Assembly (NCBI GenBank): GCA_021775555.1
Contig: JAJFHP010000003.1
Span: 53,949-117,948 of the forward strand
Source: Hyphomicrobiales bacterium
GTDB lineage: Bacteria > Pseudomonadota > Alphaproteobacteria > Rhizobiales > Methyloligellaceae
DNA: 64,000 nucleotides
Reading direction: 5' to 3'
Shown: piece by piece, positions 20,812-30,021 of the stretch
How the letters are laid out: each line of letters starts with the position of its first letter
How positions within the stretch are numbered: the stretch's first letter is position 1
Translations under genes and position numbers: made by a program
Notes under the pieces: model-generated
Told to the model about the DNA's origin: nothing
What the model saw: the letters and a program-made list of their open reading frames with translations, nothing else
Database searches by the model: none

Positions 20812-22194
20812 TCAAAAGGCTTCGGACCCGAACAGTTTATCGATGTCGCCCGCCCAGTTATTTTTATAAGATTCAAGCAGTTGCTGTGCCGGCGTGCGGC
20901 CCGACGCAACCGCATCCTCGATCGTTTGCAGGAACTGCGTTTCATCATCGCCGAAACCGTCACGCTTGGCTCGCGAGACTAGTCCGGCCCGGGAGATAGA
21001 AACGCATTCGCGCGCCAGCTCGAGAGCTTTTCCCGAGCGGAACGGTGCATCCAGTGCCAGGCTCGGTACGTTGTCTCGCAAACGCTGGCGTTCTTCCGCG
21101 CTCCAGTCCTTGACCAGATCCCATGCCGCGTCGAGCGCGCCTTGATCATAGAGCAGCCCGACCCAGAAGGCCGGCAATGCACAGATGCCTCGCCAAGGCC
21201 CGCCATCAACGCCGCGCATTTCCAGAAACTGCTTCATGCGCACTTCCGGAAACAGCGTGGACACATGGTCGGTCCAGTCAGCCTCATCGGGCTTTTCGCC
21301 CGGCAATGCCTCGAGTTTACCCTCCAGGAAATCGCGGAAAGACGCGCCCGCAACATCAATATAATTGCCATCGCGATAGACAAAATACATTGGCACATCA
21401 AGTGCATAATCAACGTAGCGCTCAAAACCCATACCATCCTCGAACACCCATGGCAGCATGCCCGTCCGGTCGGGATCAGTATCGCGCCACATTTCTGATC
21501 GAAAGGAAAGAAACCCGTTTGGCTGGCCTTCGGTGAAGGGTGAGTTGGCGAAAATCGCGGTGGAGATAGGCTGCAGGGCGAGGGCCACGCGCAGCTTTTT
21601 CACCATGTCGGCCTCGTTGGCAAAATCCAGATTGACCTGAATGGTGCAGGTCCGATGCATCATATCGAGACCATGATCACCCATGCGCGGCATGTAGGAT
21701 CGCATCACCTCATAGCGCAGTTTGGGCACGCGGGGTGTTTCGGCAAGCGTCCATTTCGGAGAAAAGCCTAATCCTAAAAATGCGATGCCCCACTCTTCTC
21801 CGATCTGGCGCACCTGCTCCAAATGCCGTCCGGCTTCCTCACAGGTCTGATGGACGGTTTTCAGTGGTGCGCCGGACAACTCGAACTGTCCACCCGGCTC
21901 CAGCGTTATTGAACCGCCGAGAGTCGTCCCCGTCTCTTTAAGGGCGATGATATTGTCGCCCTCCATGATCCGGGTGTAACCGAACCTCCTGGCCATTTCT
22001 TCAAGTAACGCGTGTACGCCATGCTCGCCCTCATAAGAGAGCGGGGTCAAGTCATTGGTGTTAAATCCAAATTTCTCATGCTCGGTGCCAATTCTCCACT
22101 CGGAAGCCGGCTTGCAGCCGCGCTCGAACTCGGCGACCAGCTGGTCCCGGGATTCGATGACCTGACTTTGCGGACCGTCCTCACGTGTGGACAT
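20812..22194 (-). CDS. gshA: glutamate-cysteine ligase, plant/alphaproteobacterial type
   Basis: 460 aa from the ATG at 22194, which has a clear AGGAG site. It makes gamma-glutamylcysteine, the first step of glutathione synthesis. It resembles the GCS2 class shared by alphaproteobacteria and plants: RIGTEHEKFGF near residue 35, LEPGGQFELSG near 95, and the MHRTCTIQVNLDF segment near 190. Glutathione synthetase (gshB) is not in the window. The 104 bp between it and rsmE show no gene. Confidence 0.93.
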   Translation of the reverse strand: MSTREDGPQSQVIESRDQLVAEFERGCKPASEWRIGTEHEKFGFNTNDLTPLSYEGEHGVHALLEEMARRFGYTRIMEGDNIIALKETGTTLGGSITLEPGGQFELSGAPLKTVHQTCEEAGRHLEQVRQIGEEWGIAFLGLGFSPKWTLAETPRVPKLRYEVMRSYMPRMGDHGLDMMHRTCTIQVNLDFANEADMVKKLRVALALQPISTAIFANSPFTEGQPNGFLSFRSEMWRDTDPDRTGMLPWVFEDGMGFERYVDYALDVPMYFVYRDGNYIDVAGASFRDFLEGKLEALPGEKPDEADWTDHVSTLFPEVRMKQFLEMRGVDGGPWRGICALPAFWVGLLYDQGALDAAWDLVKDWSAEERQRLRDNVPSLALDAPFRSGKALELARECVSISRAGLVSRAKRDGFGDDETQFLQTIEDAVASGRTPAQQLLESYKNNWAGDIDKLFGSEAF

Positions 22195-22298
22195 GACTAC
22201 TCCTGAGAATTGAACCGGCCCGCAGCGCAACTGCCCATGGGTCCGATGACTCGCGGCACGTTATGGACCGGCTTCCTGTCTCTGACAAGCACAGCATA

Positions 22299-23030
22299 TC
22301 AACGCCAATCTCCCAGGACAGCATTGAGCAGGGACAATGCCGCAATGGCTGCTGTATCCGCCCGCATGACGCGCGGACCAAGCGAGATAGGCGTAACAAA
22401 TGACAATTTGCGAAGACGTGACTGTTCTTCTGCATCAAAGCCACCTTCTGGGCCAATAAGGACGGCAAATGGTCCGGGATCAAGCGGTTTGAGAGCTTCA
22501 AGCGGCGACGAGACAGGCGCTTCCTCATCACAATAGATGATCCGGCGGGCCGGGTCCCACCCCTCAAGCAGCATATCCAGGGATACAGGCTCGAACACCT
22601 GAGGTATACGCAGCACCCCGCATTGTTCGGCGGCCTCGATCACATTGGCGCGCATTCGCTCAATCTTCACACGCTGCGCGTCCGTCCGGCGGGTCATGAC
22701 GGGGCAAAGTGCCGCAACACCCAACTCGGTCGCCTTTTGCACCATGAAATCGAGCCGGGTGCGTTTCACCGGTGCAAACAGGTAATGGATATCGGGTCCG
22801 GTATTCTGGGGGCGCACCTGCTCCAGTAAATGCAGGGAACACTCACTGCGTTTTTGCCGGGCAAGGCTGGCGCGCCATTCACCATTCCGCCCGTCAAAGA
22901 CAAGGATTTCAGCTCCATCACCCAGACGCATGACATTCAGGAGATAGTTGGCCTGAGCACGAGTGCAGGCAATATCGCACCCCGCTTCAATAGGGTTCTC
23001 CACAAAAAGACGAATGGTATTGGCACGCAT
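22299..23030 (-). CDS. rsmE: 16S rRNA (uracil1498-N3)-methyltransferase
   Basis: 243 aa. It methylates U1498 of 16S rRNA with S-adenosylmethionine. The C-terminal SPOUT knot is clear: VLIGPEGGFDAEE near residue 195 and SLGPRVMRADTAAIAAL near 220. The N-terminal PUA-like part carries the MRLGDGAEILVFDGRNGEW segment. Same strand as gshA and divergent from ubiA. Confidence 0.93.
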   Translation of the reverse strand: MRANTIRLFVENPIEAGCDIACTRAQANYLLNVMRLGDGAEILVFDGRNGEWRASLARQKRSECSLHLLEQVRPQNTGPDIHYLFAPVKRTRLDFMVQKATELGVAALCPVMTRRTDAQRVKIERMRANVIEAAEQCGVLRIPQVFEPVSLDMLLEGWDPARRIIYCDEEAPVSSPLEALKPLDPGPFAVLIGPEGGFDAEEQSRLRKLSFVTPISLGPRVMRADTAAIAALSLLNAVLGDWR

Positions 23031-23131
23031 GATTTCTCGCAGGAAAAACCCGGGGACGAATTACATCTCATAATAGGGGATGAATCGCGCTACAAGCGAG
23101 CCGTAGTCAATCGCGCCCAAGATGATCACAC

Positions 23132-24076
23132 ATGAATGTACCCCCCAGCACAAAACCCTCCGTGGCAGACGCCACACCCGGCAACTGGGTTGACGGGTGG
23201 GCACCCCATAGTTGGCGCCCCTTTTTAAGGCTGGCGCGGGCTGACCGTCCAATCGGGGTTTGGCTTCTGCTGTGGCCCTGCTGGTGGTCGCTGGGACTGG
23301 CCGGGATTGAGAGCGAAGCTGAGTTTCCCAATCTCTGGTTCATGGCGCTGTTCGCCATTGGCGCGATTGTCATGCGCGGAGCTGGCTGCACCTATAATGA
23401 TATTGTTGACCGGGATTATGATTTAAAAGTCGCGCGCACAAAGTCGCGCCCCATTCCAAGTGGACAGGTCAGCGTGCGCCAGGCGCAGATTTTCATGGTG
23501 CTGCTTTCGCTCATGGGACTTGTCATCCTGCTACAGTTCAATGGCTTCACAGTCCTGCTGGGCATTGCATCGCTCAGTGTTGTCGCCACCTACCCGTTCA
23601 TGAAGCGCTTCACCTACTGGCCGCAGGTCGTCCTGGGGCTGGCCTTTTCATGGGGAGCATTGATGGGCTGGGCGGCGGAACTTGGCAAATTGTCCTTAGC
23701 CCCCCTGCTGCTCTATGGCGGAGCGGTCGCATGGACCATCGGCTATGACACCATCTATGCCCATCAGGACAAGGAAGACGACGCCCTGCTCGGTCTCAAA
23801 TCGACAGCTCTGAGATTTGGCGAGAAAACAAAGCCCTGGCTGATACTGTTTTACGGGATTGCGTTTCTTGGCATCGCATCGGCAGGTTTTACCGCCGGCG
23901 CCAGCCACATCTTCAGCTTGTGTCTGCTCGCGGGTGCGACGCATCTCATCTGGCAGATTGCCACGCTTGATGTCTCGAATGAAAAAAACTGCCTCATCCG
24001 GTTCAAGTCAAACCGGGACTTCGGCGCAATTATTTTCGCATCGCTCATAGCTGATATAGCTTTGAGTGCGTTGTGA
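23132..24076 (+). CDS. ubiA: 4-hydroxybenzoate polyprenyltransferase
   Basis: 314 aa membrane prenyltransferase that adds the polyprenyl tail to 4-hydroxybenzoate in ubiquinone synthesis. The first Asp-rich motif is NDIVDRDYDLKVARTKSRP near residue 88-106 and the second YDTIYAHQDKEDD near 205-217; about eight helices. The WRPFLRLARADRPIGVWLL start is typical. Ubiquinone feeds the respiratory chain that ends in the oxidase encoded upstream. It stands alone, divergent from rsmE. Confidence 0.95.
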   Translation: MNVPPSTKPSVADATPGNWVDGWAPHSWRPFLRLARADRPIGVWLLLWPCWWSLGLAGIESEAEFPNLWFMALFAIGAIVMRGAGCTYNDIVDRDYDLKVARTKSRPIPSGQVSVRQAQIFMVLLSLMGLVILLQFNGFTVLLGIASLSVVATYPFMKRFTYWPQVVLGLAFSWGALMGWAAELGKLSLAPLLLYGGAVAWTIGYDTIYAHQDKEDDALLGLKSTALRFGEKTKPWLILFYGIAFLGIASAGFTAGASHIFSLCLLAGATHLIWQIATLDVSNEKNCLIRFKSNRDFGAIIFASLIADIALSAL

Positions 24077-24095
24077 CCGTGATGAACGCAGAATG

Positions 24096-24692
24096 CTAGT
24101 TACGCGCGATCAGCTCTTCGCCAGCAACGCAGTCAACCAGGTTTGGATCCCCAATTTCACGTATGGATGAGATCGCTGAACGCCGTGCATTCAAGGCCAG
24201 TCTCGCGGGTCTTTCATGCGGCAGGTTCACTTTCAATTTACCAAAGCGTTCAATCGGTTCGCGCCAGCTGCCATCGAGTGCCGGCAATAAAAGCGGCAAC
24301 TTCAGGGCCCTCCCCCAACTCTGCCAACGTGCCCCAACATCGCTCATGTCATATGACATATGCAGCGGGAAACAGAGCTTGGGATCGGGATGATGTAAAT
24401 TGACCGAAATCGCAAAACCGTCGATTTCGTCATCAAGGCTTTCAATGCGGATGGCAATGCCCGAAAAATCATCCAGCGGCAGTGCGCGCCTGACTGAAGA
24501 ATGGCCGGAAACCTGGTGTTCCACGGCAATTGAACCCTGTTTGATCTCGATGAGATCACGCGCTTCTGGCGCCTGATCTGCATCGCTATCGACTGGAAGG
24601 GCATAGTGTACTGGCAGTCCGTATGGATCGATATCCATTGGACGCAATGGCCAGCGCACCGCAAGCCCATGCGGTTGTGTTTGACGCCTCAC
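24096..24692 (-). CDS. DUF6101-like alphaproteobacterial protein
   Basis: 198 aa from a GTG at 24692 preceded by GGGGGAG; the open frame extends 20 codons further to another GTG at 24752 without a ribosome site. The protein is acidic in the middle, has no signal peptide or membrane helix, and includes GHSSVRRALPLDDFSGIAIR and an ALNARRSAIS stretch near the end. I match it to DUF6101 mainly by position next to ubiA and overall pattern, so the family label is tentative and the function unknown. Divergent from cysQ. Confidence 0.6.
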   Translation of the reverse strand: MRRQTQPHGLAVRWPLRPMDIDPYGLPVHYALPVDSDADQAPEARDLIEIKQGSIAVEHQVSGHSSVRRALPLDDFSGIAIRIESLDDEIDGFAISVNLHHPDPKLCFPLHMSYDMSDVGARWQSWGRALKLPLLLPALDGSWREPIERFGKLKVNLPHERPARLALNARRSAISSIREIGDPNLVDCVAGEELIARN

Positions 24693-24842
24693 AATTAACT
24701 CCCCCTCAGGTTGTCTGACGCAACCTTGATTGACGAGGAGTATCTCACACACACCTTCTGATCCCCTTAAAGAAGACGATTAAAGATTGGTTTTCAGCGC
24801 GTAAGGCTTTTAGAAAGATTCACAACCTGTTAGCCAAGGCGC

Positions 24843-25670
24843 ATGAACACATACTCCCCCCTCTCCTCATCCTCCTCGCGAAACGCTTTTGAGCAGACAG
24901 AAATGGACCAGCTGTTATCCGCCGTCCGCGAGGCGGGAGCGCTGGCTATGAGCTTTTTCGGTAAATCACCCCGCAGTGAATTGAAAGCTGACGGAACCTC
25001 GGTGAGTGAAGCCGACCTGGCAGCAGACGCCTTGCTAAAAGAACGCCTGCTGAATGCTAACGGCGCTTATGGCTGGCTGTCGGAAGAAAGCGAGGATGAT
25101 CTCATCCGGCTCAACAAATCCCGGGTTTGGGTCGTCGATCCCATAGACGGCACACGGGCTTTCCTGAATGGAAAACCAGAATGGACCATCTGCGCCGCGC
25201 TGGTGGAAGACGGCCATAGCCTGCTGGCAGCCGTCTACAATCCCGTGACGGACGAATTCTTCCACGCAGTGCGCGGTGGTGGGGCATTTCTTAATGACAA
25301 GCCAATTGGTGTTCGCGAACCCGTTAAGCTTGAGGGTTGCCGTCTCGCCGCCTCCAAGACACAGTTGCGCTCAAAGCAGTGGTCAATCCAATGGCCGGAA
25401 CTTGAAACAATTTGGGTAAACTCAATCGCCTACCGGCTAGCCCTCGTGGCCGCGGGCAAATGCGACGGGACAGTATCGCTTTCAAGAAAAAGCGACTGGG
25501 ACATCGCTGCCGCTCATCTGCTGGTGGACGAGGCGGGCGGCATTGTCACCACCCATGATGCCAGCCCGCTTGTTTACAATCTTGAAGCGCCCCGGCATAG
25601 CAGTGTGGTATCCGCAGGCCCGGCACTGCATTCGGCATTGATCGAGCGAACGTCACAAGCGACACTCTGA
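24843..25670 (+). CDS. cysQ: inositol monophosphatase family phosphatase, probable 3'(2'),5'-bisphosphate nucleotidase
   Basis: 275 aa. The metal-dependent phosphatase motifs are plain: WLSEESED near residue 78, WVVDPIDGTRAFLNG near 95-110 and SDWDIAAAHLLVDEAGG near 218-234. This family hydrolyses PAP or inositol phosphates; the position before DUF4170 and the lipid A export/Kdo genes is the place where rhizobia carry the CysQ member. An internal ATG at 24903 could be the true start, because the first 20 residues are low-complexity Ser-rich. Confidence 0.82.
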   Translation: MNTYSPLSSSSSRNAFEQTEMDQLLSAVREAGALAMSFFGKSPRSELKADGTSVSEADLAADALLKERLLNANGAYGWLSEESEDDLIRLNKSRVWVVDPIDGTRAFLNGKPEWTICAALVEDGHSLLAAVYNPVTDEFFHAVRGGGAFLNDKPIGVREPVKLEGCRLAASKTQLRSKQWSIQWPELETIWVNSIAYRLALVAAGKCDGTVSLSRKSDWDIAAAHLLVDEAGGIVTTHDASPLVYNLEAPRHSSVVSAGPALHSALIERTSQATL

Positions 25671-25712
25671 CTTGGCGGACTGATTCATAAAGCACAAGGA
25701 GCGCTGCGGCTC

Positions 25713-25970
25713 ATGGCCACAAAAAAAGAACCCGAAACTCAGAAGCAATTACTGCACCTGGTGTTTGGCGGCGTATTGAAGGATTTGTCAGGCATCGAAT
25801 TCCAGAACCTGGATGAACTTGATATCGTGGGCATGTATCCTGACTATGCCAGCGCATATGATGCCTGGAAGGGAGCCGCACAGCGGTCCGTCGACAATGC
25901 GCATATGCGCTATTTTATCGTACATATGCACCGCTTGCTCGATCCCGATGAAGATCAGGATAAAACTTAA
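25713..25970 (+). CDS. DUF4170 protein
   Basis: 85 aa, soluble, of unknown function. Family features are the LHLVFGGVLKDLSGIEFQNL start, the VGMYPDYASAYDAWKGAAQRSVD helix and the MRYFIVHMHRLLDP end. In alphaproteobacteria it is regularly found between cysQ and the lipid A export genes, as here, which hints at an envelope link. An AAGGAG ribosome site precedes the ATG. Confidence 0.85.
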   Translation: MATKKEPETQKQLLHLVFGGVLKDLSGIEFQNLDELDIVGMYPDYASAYDAWKGAAQRSVDNAHMRYFIVHMHRLLDPDEDQDKT

Positions 25971-26096
25971 CCCAACTCACATTGGGTCACTTTGACCATA
26001 TGGCGCAATGCAACATTAGCTGTTAGAAGGTCGTTCAATCCTGATGAGGCTGCGCGGCGCACCGTGTAACCGATAGTTTGCCGACGGAAAGACCTC

Positions 26097-27983
26097 GTGA
26101 CCAACACCCTTTTTACCTCAACATCATCGATCAAACGTGACGACGATGCCCTTCAGAAAACCTATACAACTGAAGAAGTTGTCGAACGAATCTGGCGCGA
26201 GCACCTCCGCCCGCGCCTGGGACTTCTCATACTTGCCGGTATCGCGCTCGCTTTTGCCGCCGCAACAACGGGCGCCATTCCGTTCCTGATCCAGCTGACG
26301 GCTGACAACGTGTTCATCGAAAAAAAGGCCGAGATGATTTACCCGATCATGTTCTTCATCATCGGCGTCACTTTCATGAAGGCCGTCACGGAATATATTT
26401 CCAACGTCACGGTAGGATTTCTCGGACACCGCTTTATTGCCGACTTGCGCATCCAGATGTTCGAGAAAATCACCGAAGCAGATCTGGCATGGTTGAATTC
26501 CATTCATTCCGGCCGTTTGATCTCAGGGTTCCTCTATGACGCAAATCTCATCCGTCTGACGGCAAGCCGCGCCATTGTCGCACTGGGTCAAAACCTGCTC
26601 AAGGTCATCGTCCTGATCGGCGTGATGCTTTACATGGATTTACGCTTTTCAGGCGTGGTCCTTGTTACCTTGCCAATTGCGGTACTTATTCTCGGCCGCC
26701 AGCGCCGCAAGATGCGCAAATCCACAACAAAATCATTGCAGGAAACCGGTGATCTGAGCGCGCTTATTTCACAAACCCTGGCCAGCATTCCGATTGTGCG
26801 TGCATATGGTCAGGAAAAACACGAGACCAAACGCGCCGCCGAGACTATCAACCGGGCACTGGAATTCACCATGCGGGGCGCCCGCGCGCACGCCGCCTCG
26901 GCGCCGGTCGTTGAAATTCTCGTCGGCATCGGATTTGCGCTGCTTATCTACTATGCTGGCATCAAAGGCATCACGGGTGCGGTATCACTCGGGCATTTCA
27001 TGGGGTTCATGACCTCGGCAATGCTGCTCTATCAGCCATTGAAAAGCGTGGCGACCCTTCAAACCGCAATTCAGGAAGGCGTCGCCGCATCAAGCCGCGT
27101 TTTCGGGATCATCGACCGCAAGCGGGATCTTGTTGATGCCCCCGGAGCCAAACCTCTGAAACTCAAATCAGGGGAGATCATTTTCGACCAGGTTTCATTT
27201 GCCTATAACGAAGGCGAACCTGTCCTGAAGGATATTTCCCTCAAAGTGCCTGCGGGAAAGACAGTCGCCCTAGTGGGTCCTTCAGGTGCCGGCAAGAGCA
27301 CAATGATCAACCTGGCGTTACGCTTTTTTGACCCCCAGGAAGGCCGTGTCCTGATCGATGGCCAGGATATCTCCAATGTTACGAGCAATTCGCTGCGTAA
27401 AGCGATCGCATTGGTAACCCAGGATGCGGTGCTGTTCGATGAATCCATCCGGACCAACATCACTTACGGATCCAGGGGTAGCAAAAAAGCGGTCATAGCC
27501 GCCGCCAAGGCGACGGCATCGCACAAATTTATCACAGCACTTCCCGATGGTTACGACACGCGCGCAGGCGAAGCGGGCAATATTCTCTCGGGTGGTGAAA
27601 AGCAGCGCATTGCAATCGCACGCGCCGTGTTCAAAAACGCCCCGATCCTGTTGCTCGATGAACCGACCAGTTCGCTTGATAGTGAAGCGGAAGCGCAGGT
27701 GCAGGATGCCTTGAAGAAATTGATGCGCGGGCGCACGGTGCTGATGATCGCGCATCGTCTTTCGACCATAATAGAAGCTGACCTTATCTGCGTAATGGAC
27801 AAGGGTCGGATTGCCGAAATGGGCCGTCATGAAGAGCTCATGGCAAAGGGCGGCATCTATGCCCGCCTGAATAGCGCTCAATTCGGAATTATCCTGGATG
27901 AGCCTGGAAGCAAGGCCGGCAAAAAAGCCCCCGCAAGGGGAACGCGCAAGTCACGTAAACCGCGTCACGCTCCGGTTGAATGA
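26097..27983 (+). CDS. ABC exporter, MsbA-like (membrane plus ATPase half-transporter)
   Basis: 628 aa with a GTG start. Six membrane helices in about residues 40-320, then the ATPase: Walker A GPSGAGKST near 398-406, Q-loop VTQDAVLF, signature LSGGEKQR near 497, Walker B ILLLDEPTSSLD near 517-528 and the switch His in MIAHRLST. A basic Lys/Arg-rich tail follows. It works as a homodimer. Sitting upstream of the Kdo transferase fusion and lpxK, it most likely flips lipid A-core across the inner membrane; this is a context inference. Confidence 0.9.
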   Translation: MTNTLFTSTSSIKRDDDALQKTYTTEEVVERIWREHLRPRLGLLILAGIALAFAAATTGAIPFLIQLTADNVFIEKKAEMIYPIMFFIIGVTFMKAVTEYISNVTVGFLGHRFIADLRIQMFEKITEADLAWLNSIHSGRLISGFLYDANLIRLTASRAIVALGQNLLKVIVLIGVMLYMDLRFSGVVLVTLPIAVLILGRQRRKMRKSTTKSLQETGDLSALISQTLASIPIVRAYGQEKHETKRAAETINRALEFTMRGARAHAASAPVVEILVGIGFALLIYYAGIKGITGAVSLGHFMGFMTSAMLLYQPLKSVATLQTAIQEGVAASSRVFGIIDRKRDLVDAPGAKPLKLKSGEIIFDQVSFAYNEGEPVLKDISLKVPAGKTVALVGPSGAGKSTMINLALRFFDPQEGRVLIDGQDISNVTSNSLRKAIALVTQDAVLFDESIRTNITYGSRGSKKAVIAAAKATASHKFITALPDGYDTRAGEAGNILSGGEKQRIAIARAVFKNAPILLLDEPTSSLDSEAEAQVQDALKKLMRGRTVLMIAHRLSTIIEADLICVMDKGRIAEMGRHEELMAKGGIYARLNSAQFGIILDEPGSKAGKKAPARGTRKSRKPRHAPVE

Positions 27984-28005
27984 ATAAGGTCCGACGGCAC
28001 AGGAC

Positions 28006-30021
28006 ATGTTGCAAAGTCTGTTGAAGTCACAAGCGTTTGCCAGAACTGCGGGCAGACTCATGGCCGTCTATATACGGTTTGTCAGACGCACCAGCAGCAT
28101 GACCGACGACCCTCCCGGATTTGTCCAGAAAAACCTCCCCGACCATCCCCTTCTTATCGCGATGTGGCATGGTCAGGGGCTGCTCCTGCCCTACATCAGG
28201 CCCAGTGAGGACATCAAGGTCGCGATCATGGTCGCCAAGCATCTCGATGGAGATATCGTGGATGCTGCCGTTGACACTTTTGGCATGACAACAATCCGTG
28301 GAGCCGGCGCTGGGCGCAAGGGCAAGGACAAGGGTGGTTTCGAAGCTCTGCGCGCTTGCATGATTGCCATCAGGAACGACACCACCATAGCCATAACCGC
28401 AGATATACCACCCGGCCCCGCCCGCAAGGCCGGCTTGGGACTGATCACCCTGGCCAAAATTACAGGTCGTGCCATCCTGCCTTGTGCCGTTGTGACGAAG
28501 CACTATTTGAAGCTCAATACATGGAGTGGTTTCACCGTGAACCTCCCCTTCTCAAAAATAGTCATGGCCGGCGGCGAGCAGATCAAGGTACCGCGCCACG
28601 CCAGCAACGAAGAAATCGAAACCCTTCGCCTGTTGCTGGAAGACAGCATGAACGAGGTAACCGCCAGGGCCTACCATGTGGCCGGGTCCAGTGAGCGCGG
28701 CATACCAACTGAGCAAAATCCTGTCGCCTACGGACCTCTATTACGCACCTATGTCCGGGGGACACGGTTGCTCCAACCGGCCGCACCACTCCTGCTTAAA
28801 TACCGTGAACGCCAGGGCAAGGAAGAAACTGGCCGCACCGACGAACGTCTGGGTTTTCACAGCGCACCCCGAAAATCCGGCTCTCTCATCTGGTTGCACG
28901 CCGCGAGCGTCGGAGAAACGAATGCGGTTCTGCATCTCATTGAAAGAATGATAGACCAGCGGCCTGATTTGCAAATCCTGCTCACCACGGGAACGGTGAC
29001 CTCCGCCAAACTGGCTCGTTCGCGACTGCCGGAAGGCGCCATCCACCAATATGTGCCGCTAGATACGCCGGACTTCATCAAGCGTTTCTTTGACCATTGG
29101 AAGCCCCGCGCGGTAATTTTGACAGAGTCGGAGATCTGGCCGAATCTCATCAGTGAAGCACGAAATCGAAAAGTACCCCTTCTGCTGGTCAATGGCCGTA
29201 TTTCACCGCGCTCCTTCCGGCGCTGGCGAAACCGCTTTAAAATTGCGCGCCCGCTCTTCTCCAGTCTTGATCTCGTGATTGCGCAAAATGACCGCTATGC
29301 GGGTTATTTTGAACGGCTTGGATCGCGCTATGTCCTGGCTGCGGGTAACCTGAAAATGGACGCACCGCCGCCGCCTGTCGACAAAGCCGCATTGGAGCGT
29401 CTTAAAAAGACCATTGGTTCGCGCCCGGTTTTTCTGGCCGCGAGCACCCACCCAGGAGAGGAGGAGATCATCGCCGGCACCCACCGGTCTTTGAAAAAAG
29501 GACTTCCCGATCTCCTCACCATCATCGTCCCGCGTCATCCAAATCGCGGTGCGGAAGTCTGCGAAATGCTTCAAGGCGAAGGTCTGACCTGCGCTCAGCG
29601 CACCAACCAGGATGCGCCGGCCGTCAGCCAGGACATCTACGTGGCGGATACCATTGGAGAACTTGGCCTTTTTTACGATTTGGCTCGCGTCTCATTTATC
29701 GGCGGATCGCTCGTAAAGCATGGCGGACAGAATCCGATTGAAGCAATCATGCACAAGTCAGCGGTTCTGACCGGTCCTAACGTGCATAATTTCGAGGAGG
29801 CCTATGCCTCGCTGTTGGAGGCGCAGGCCTGTATTGAAGTCAGCTCCATGGAAGACCTTACTCTACAGGTTGCCAGGCTCTTCAAGGACGAAAAGGTGCG
29901 AAAAGAACTCGTCTCACGTGCACAAACGGAAGCCGATGAGATGCGCGGCGCGCTTGACGTAACGCTTGATGCACTGGAGGGTTATCTGCCATCGGTAAAG
30001 GAGAAAAGGCGTGCCTCTTAG
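28006..30021 (+). CDS. waaA: fusion of DUF374 acyltransferase-like domain and Kdo transferase WaaA
   Basis: 671 aa in one uninterrupted frame. Residues about 35-225 match DUF374 (lysophospholipid-acyltransferase-like): MWHGQGLLLP with the catalytic-type His near 55, GAGAGRKGKDKGGFEA and ITADIPPGPARKAGLG near 131-145. Residues about 240-665 match WaaA/KdtA, which adds Kdo to lipid IVA: the HAASVGE motif with the catalytic Glu near 304, LTESEIWPN, NGRISPRSFRRW, and GGSLVKHGGQNPIEA near 566-580. In rhizobia these are normally two adjacent genes. lpxK overlaps the end by 11 bp. Confidence 0.9.
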   Translation: MLQSLLKSQAFARTAGRLMAVYIRFVRRTSSMTDDPPGFVQKNLPDHPLLIAMWHGQGLLLPYIRPSEDIKVAIMVAKHLDGDIVDAAVDTFGMTTIRGAGAGRKGKDKGGFEALRACMIAIRNDTTIAITADIPPGPARKAGLGLITLAKITGRAILPCAVVTKHYLKLNTWSGFTVNLPFSKIVMAGGEQIKVPRHASNEEIETLRLLLEDSMNEVTARAYHVAGSSERGIPTEQNPVAYGPLLRTYVRGTRLLQPAAPLLLKYRERQGKEETGRTDERLGFHSAPRKSGSLIWLHAASVGETNAVLHLIERMIDQRPDLQILLTTGTVTSAKLARSRLPEGAIHQYVPLDTPDFIKRFFDHWKPRAVILTESEIWPNLISEARNRKVPLLLVNGRISPRSFRRWRNRFKIARPLFSSLDLVIAQNDRYAGYFERLGSRYVLAAGNLKMDAPPPPVDKAALERLKKTIGSRPVFLAASTHPGEEEIIAGTHRSLKKGLPDLLTIIVPRHPNRGAEVCEMLQGEGLTCAQRTNQDAPAVSQDIYVADTIGELGLFYDLARVSFIGGSLVKHGGQNPIEAIMHKSAVLTGPNVHNFEEAYASLLEAQACIEVSSMEDLTLQVARLFKDEKVRKELVSRAQTEADEMRGALDVTLDALEGYLPSVKEKRRAS

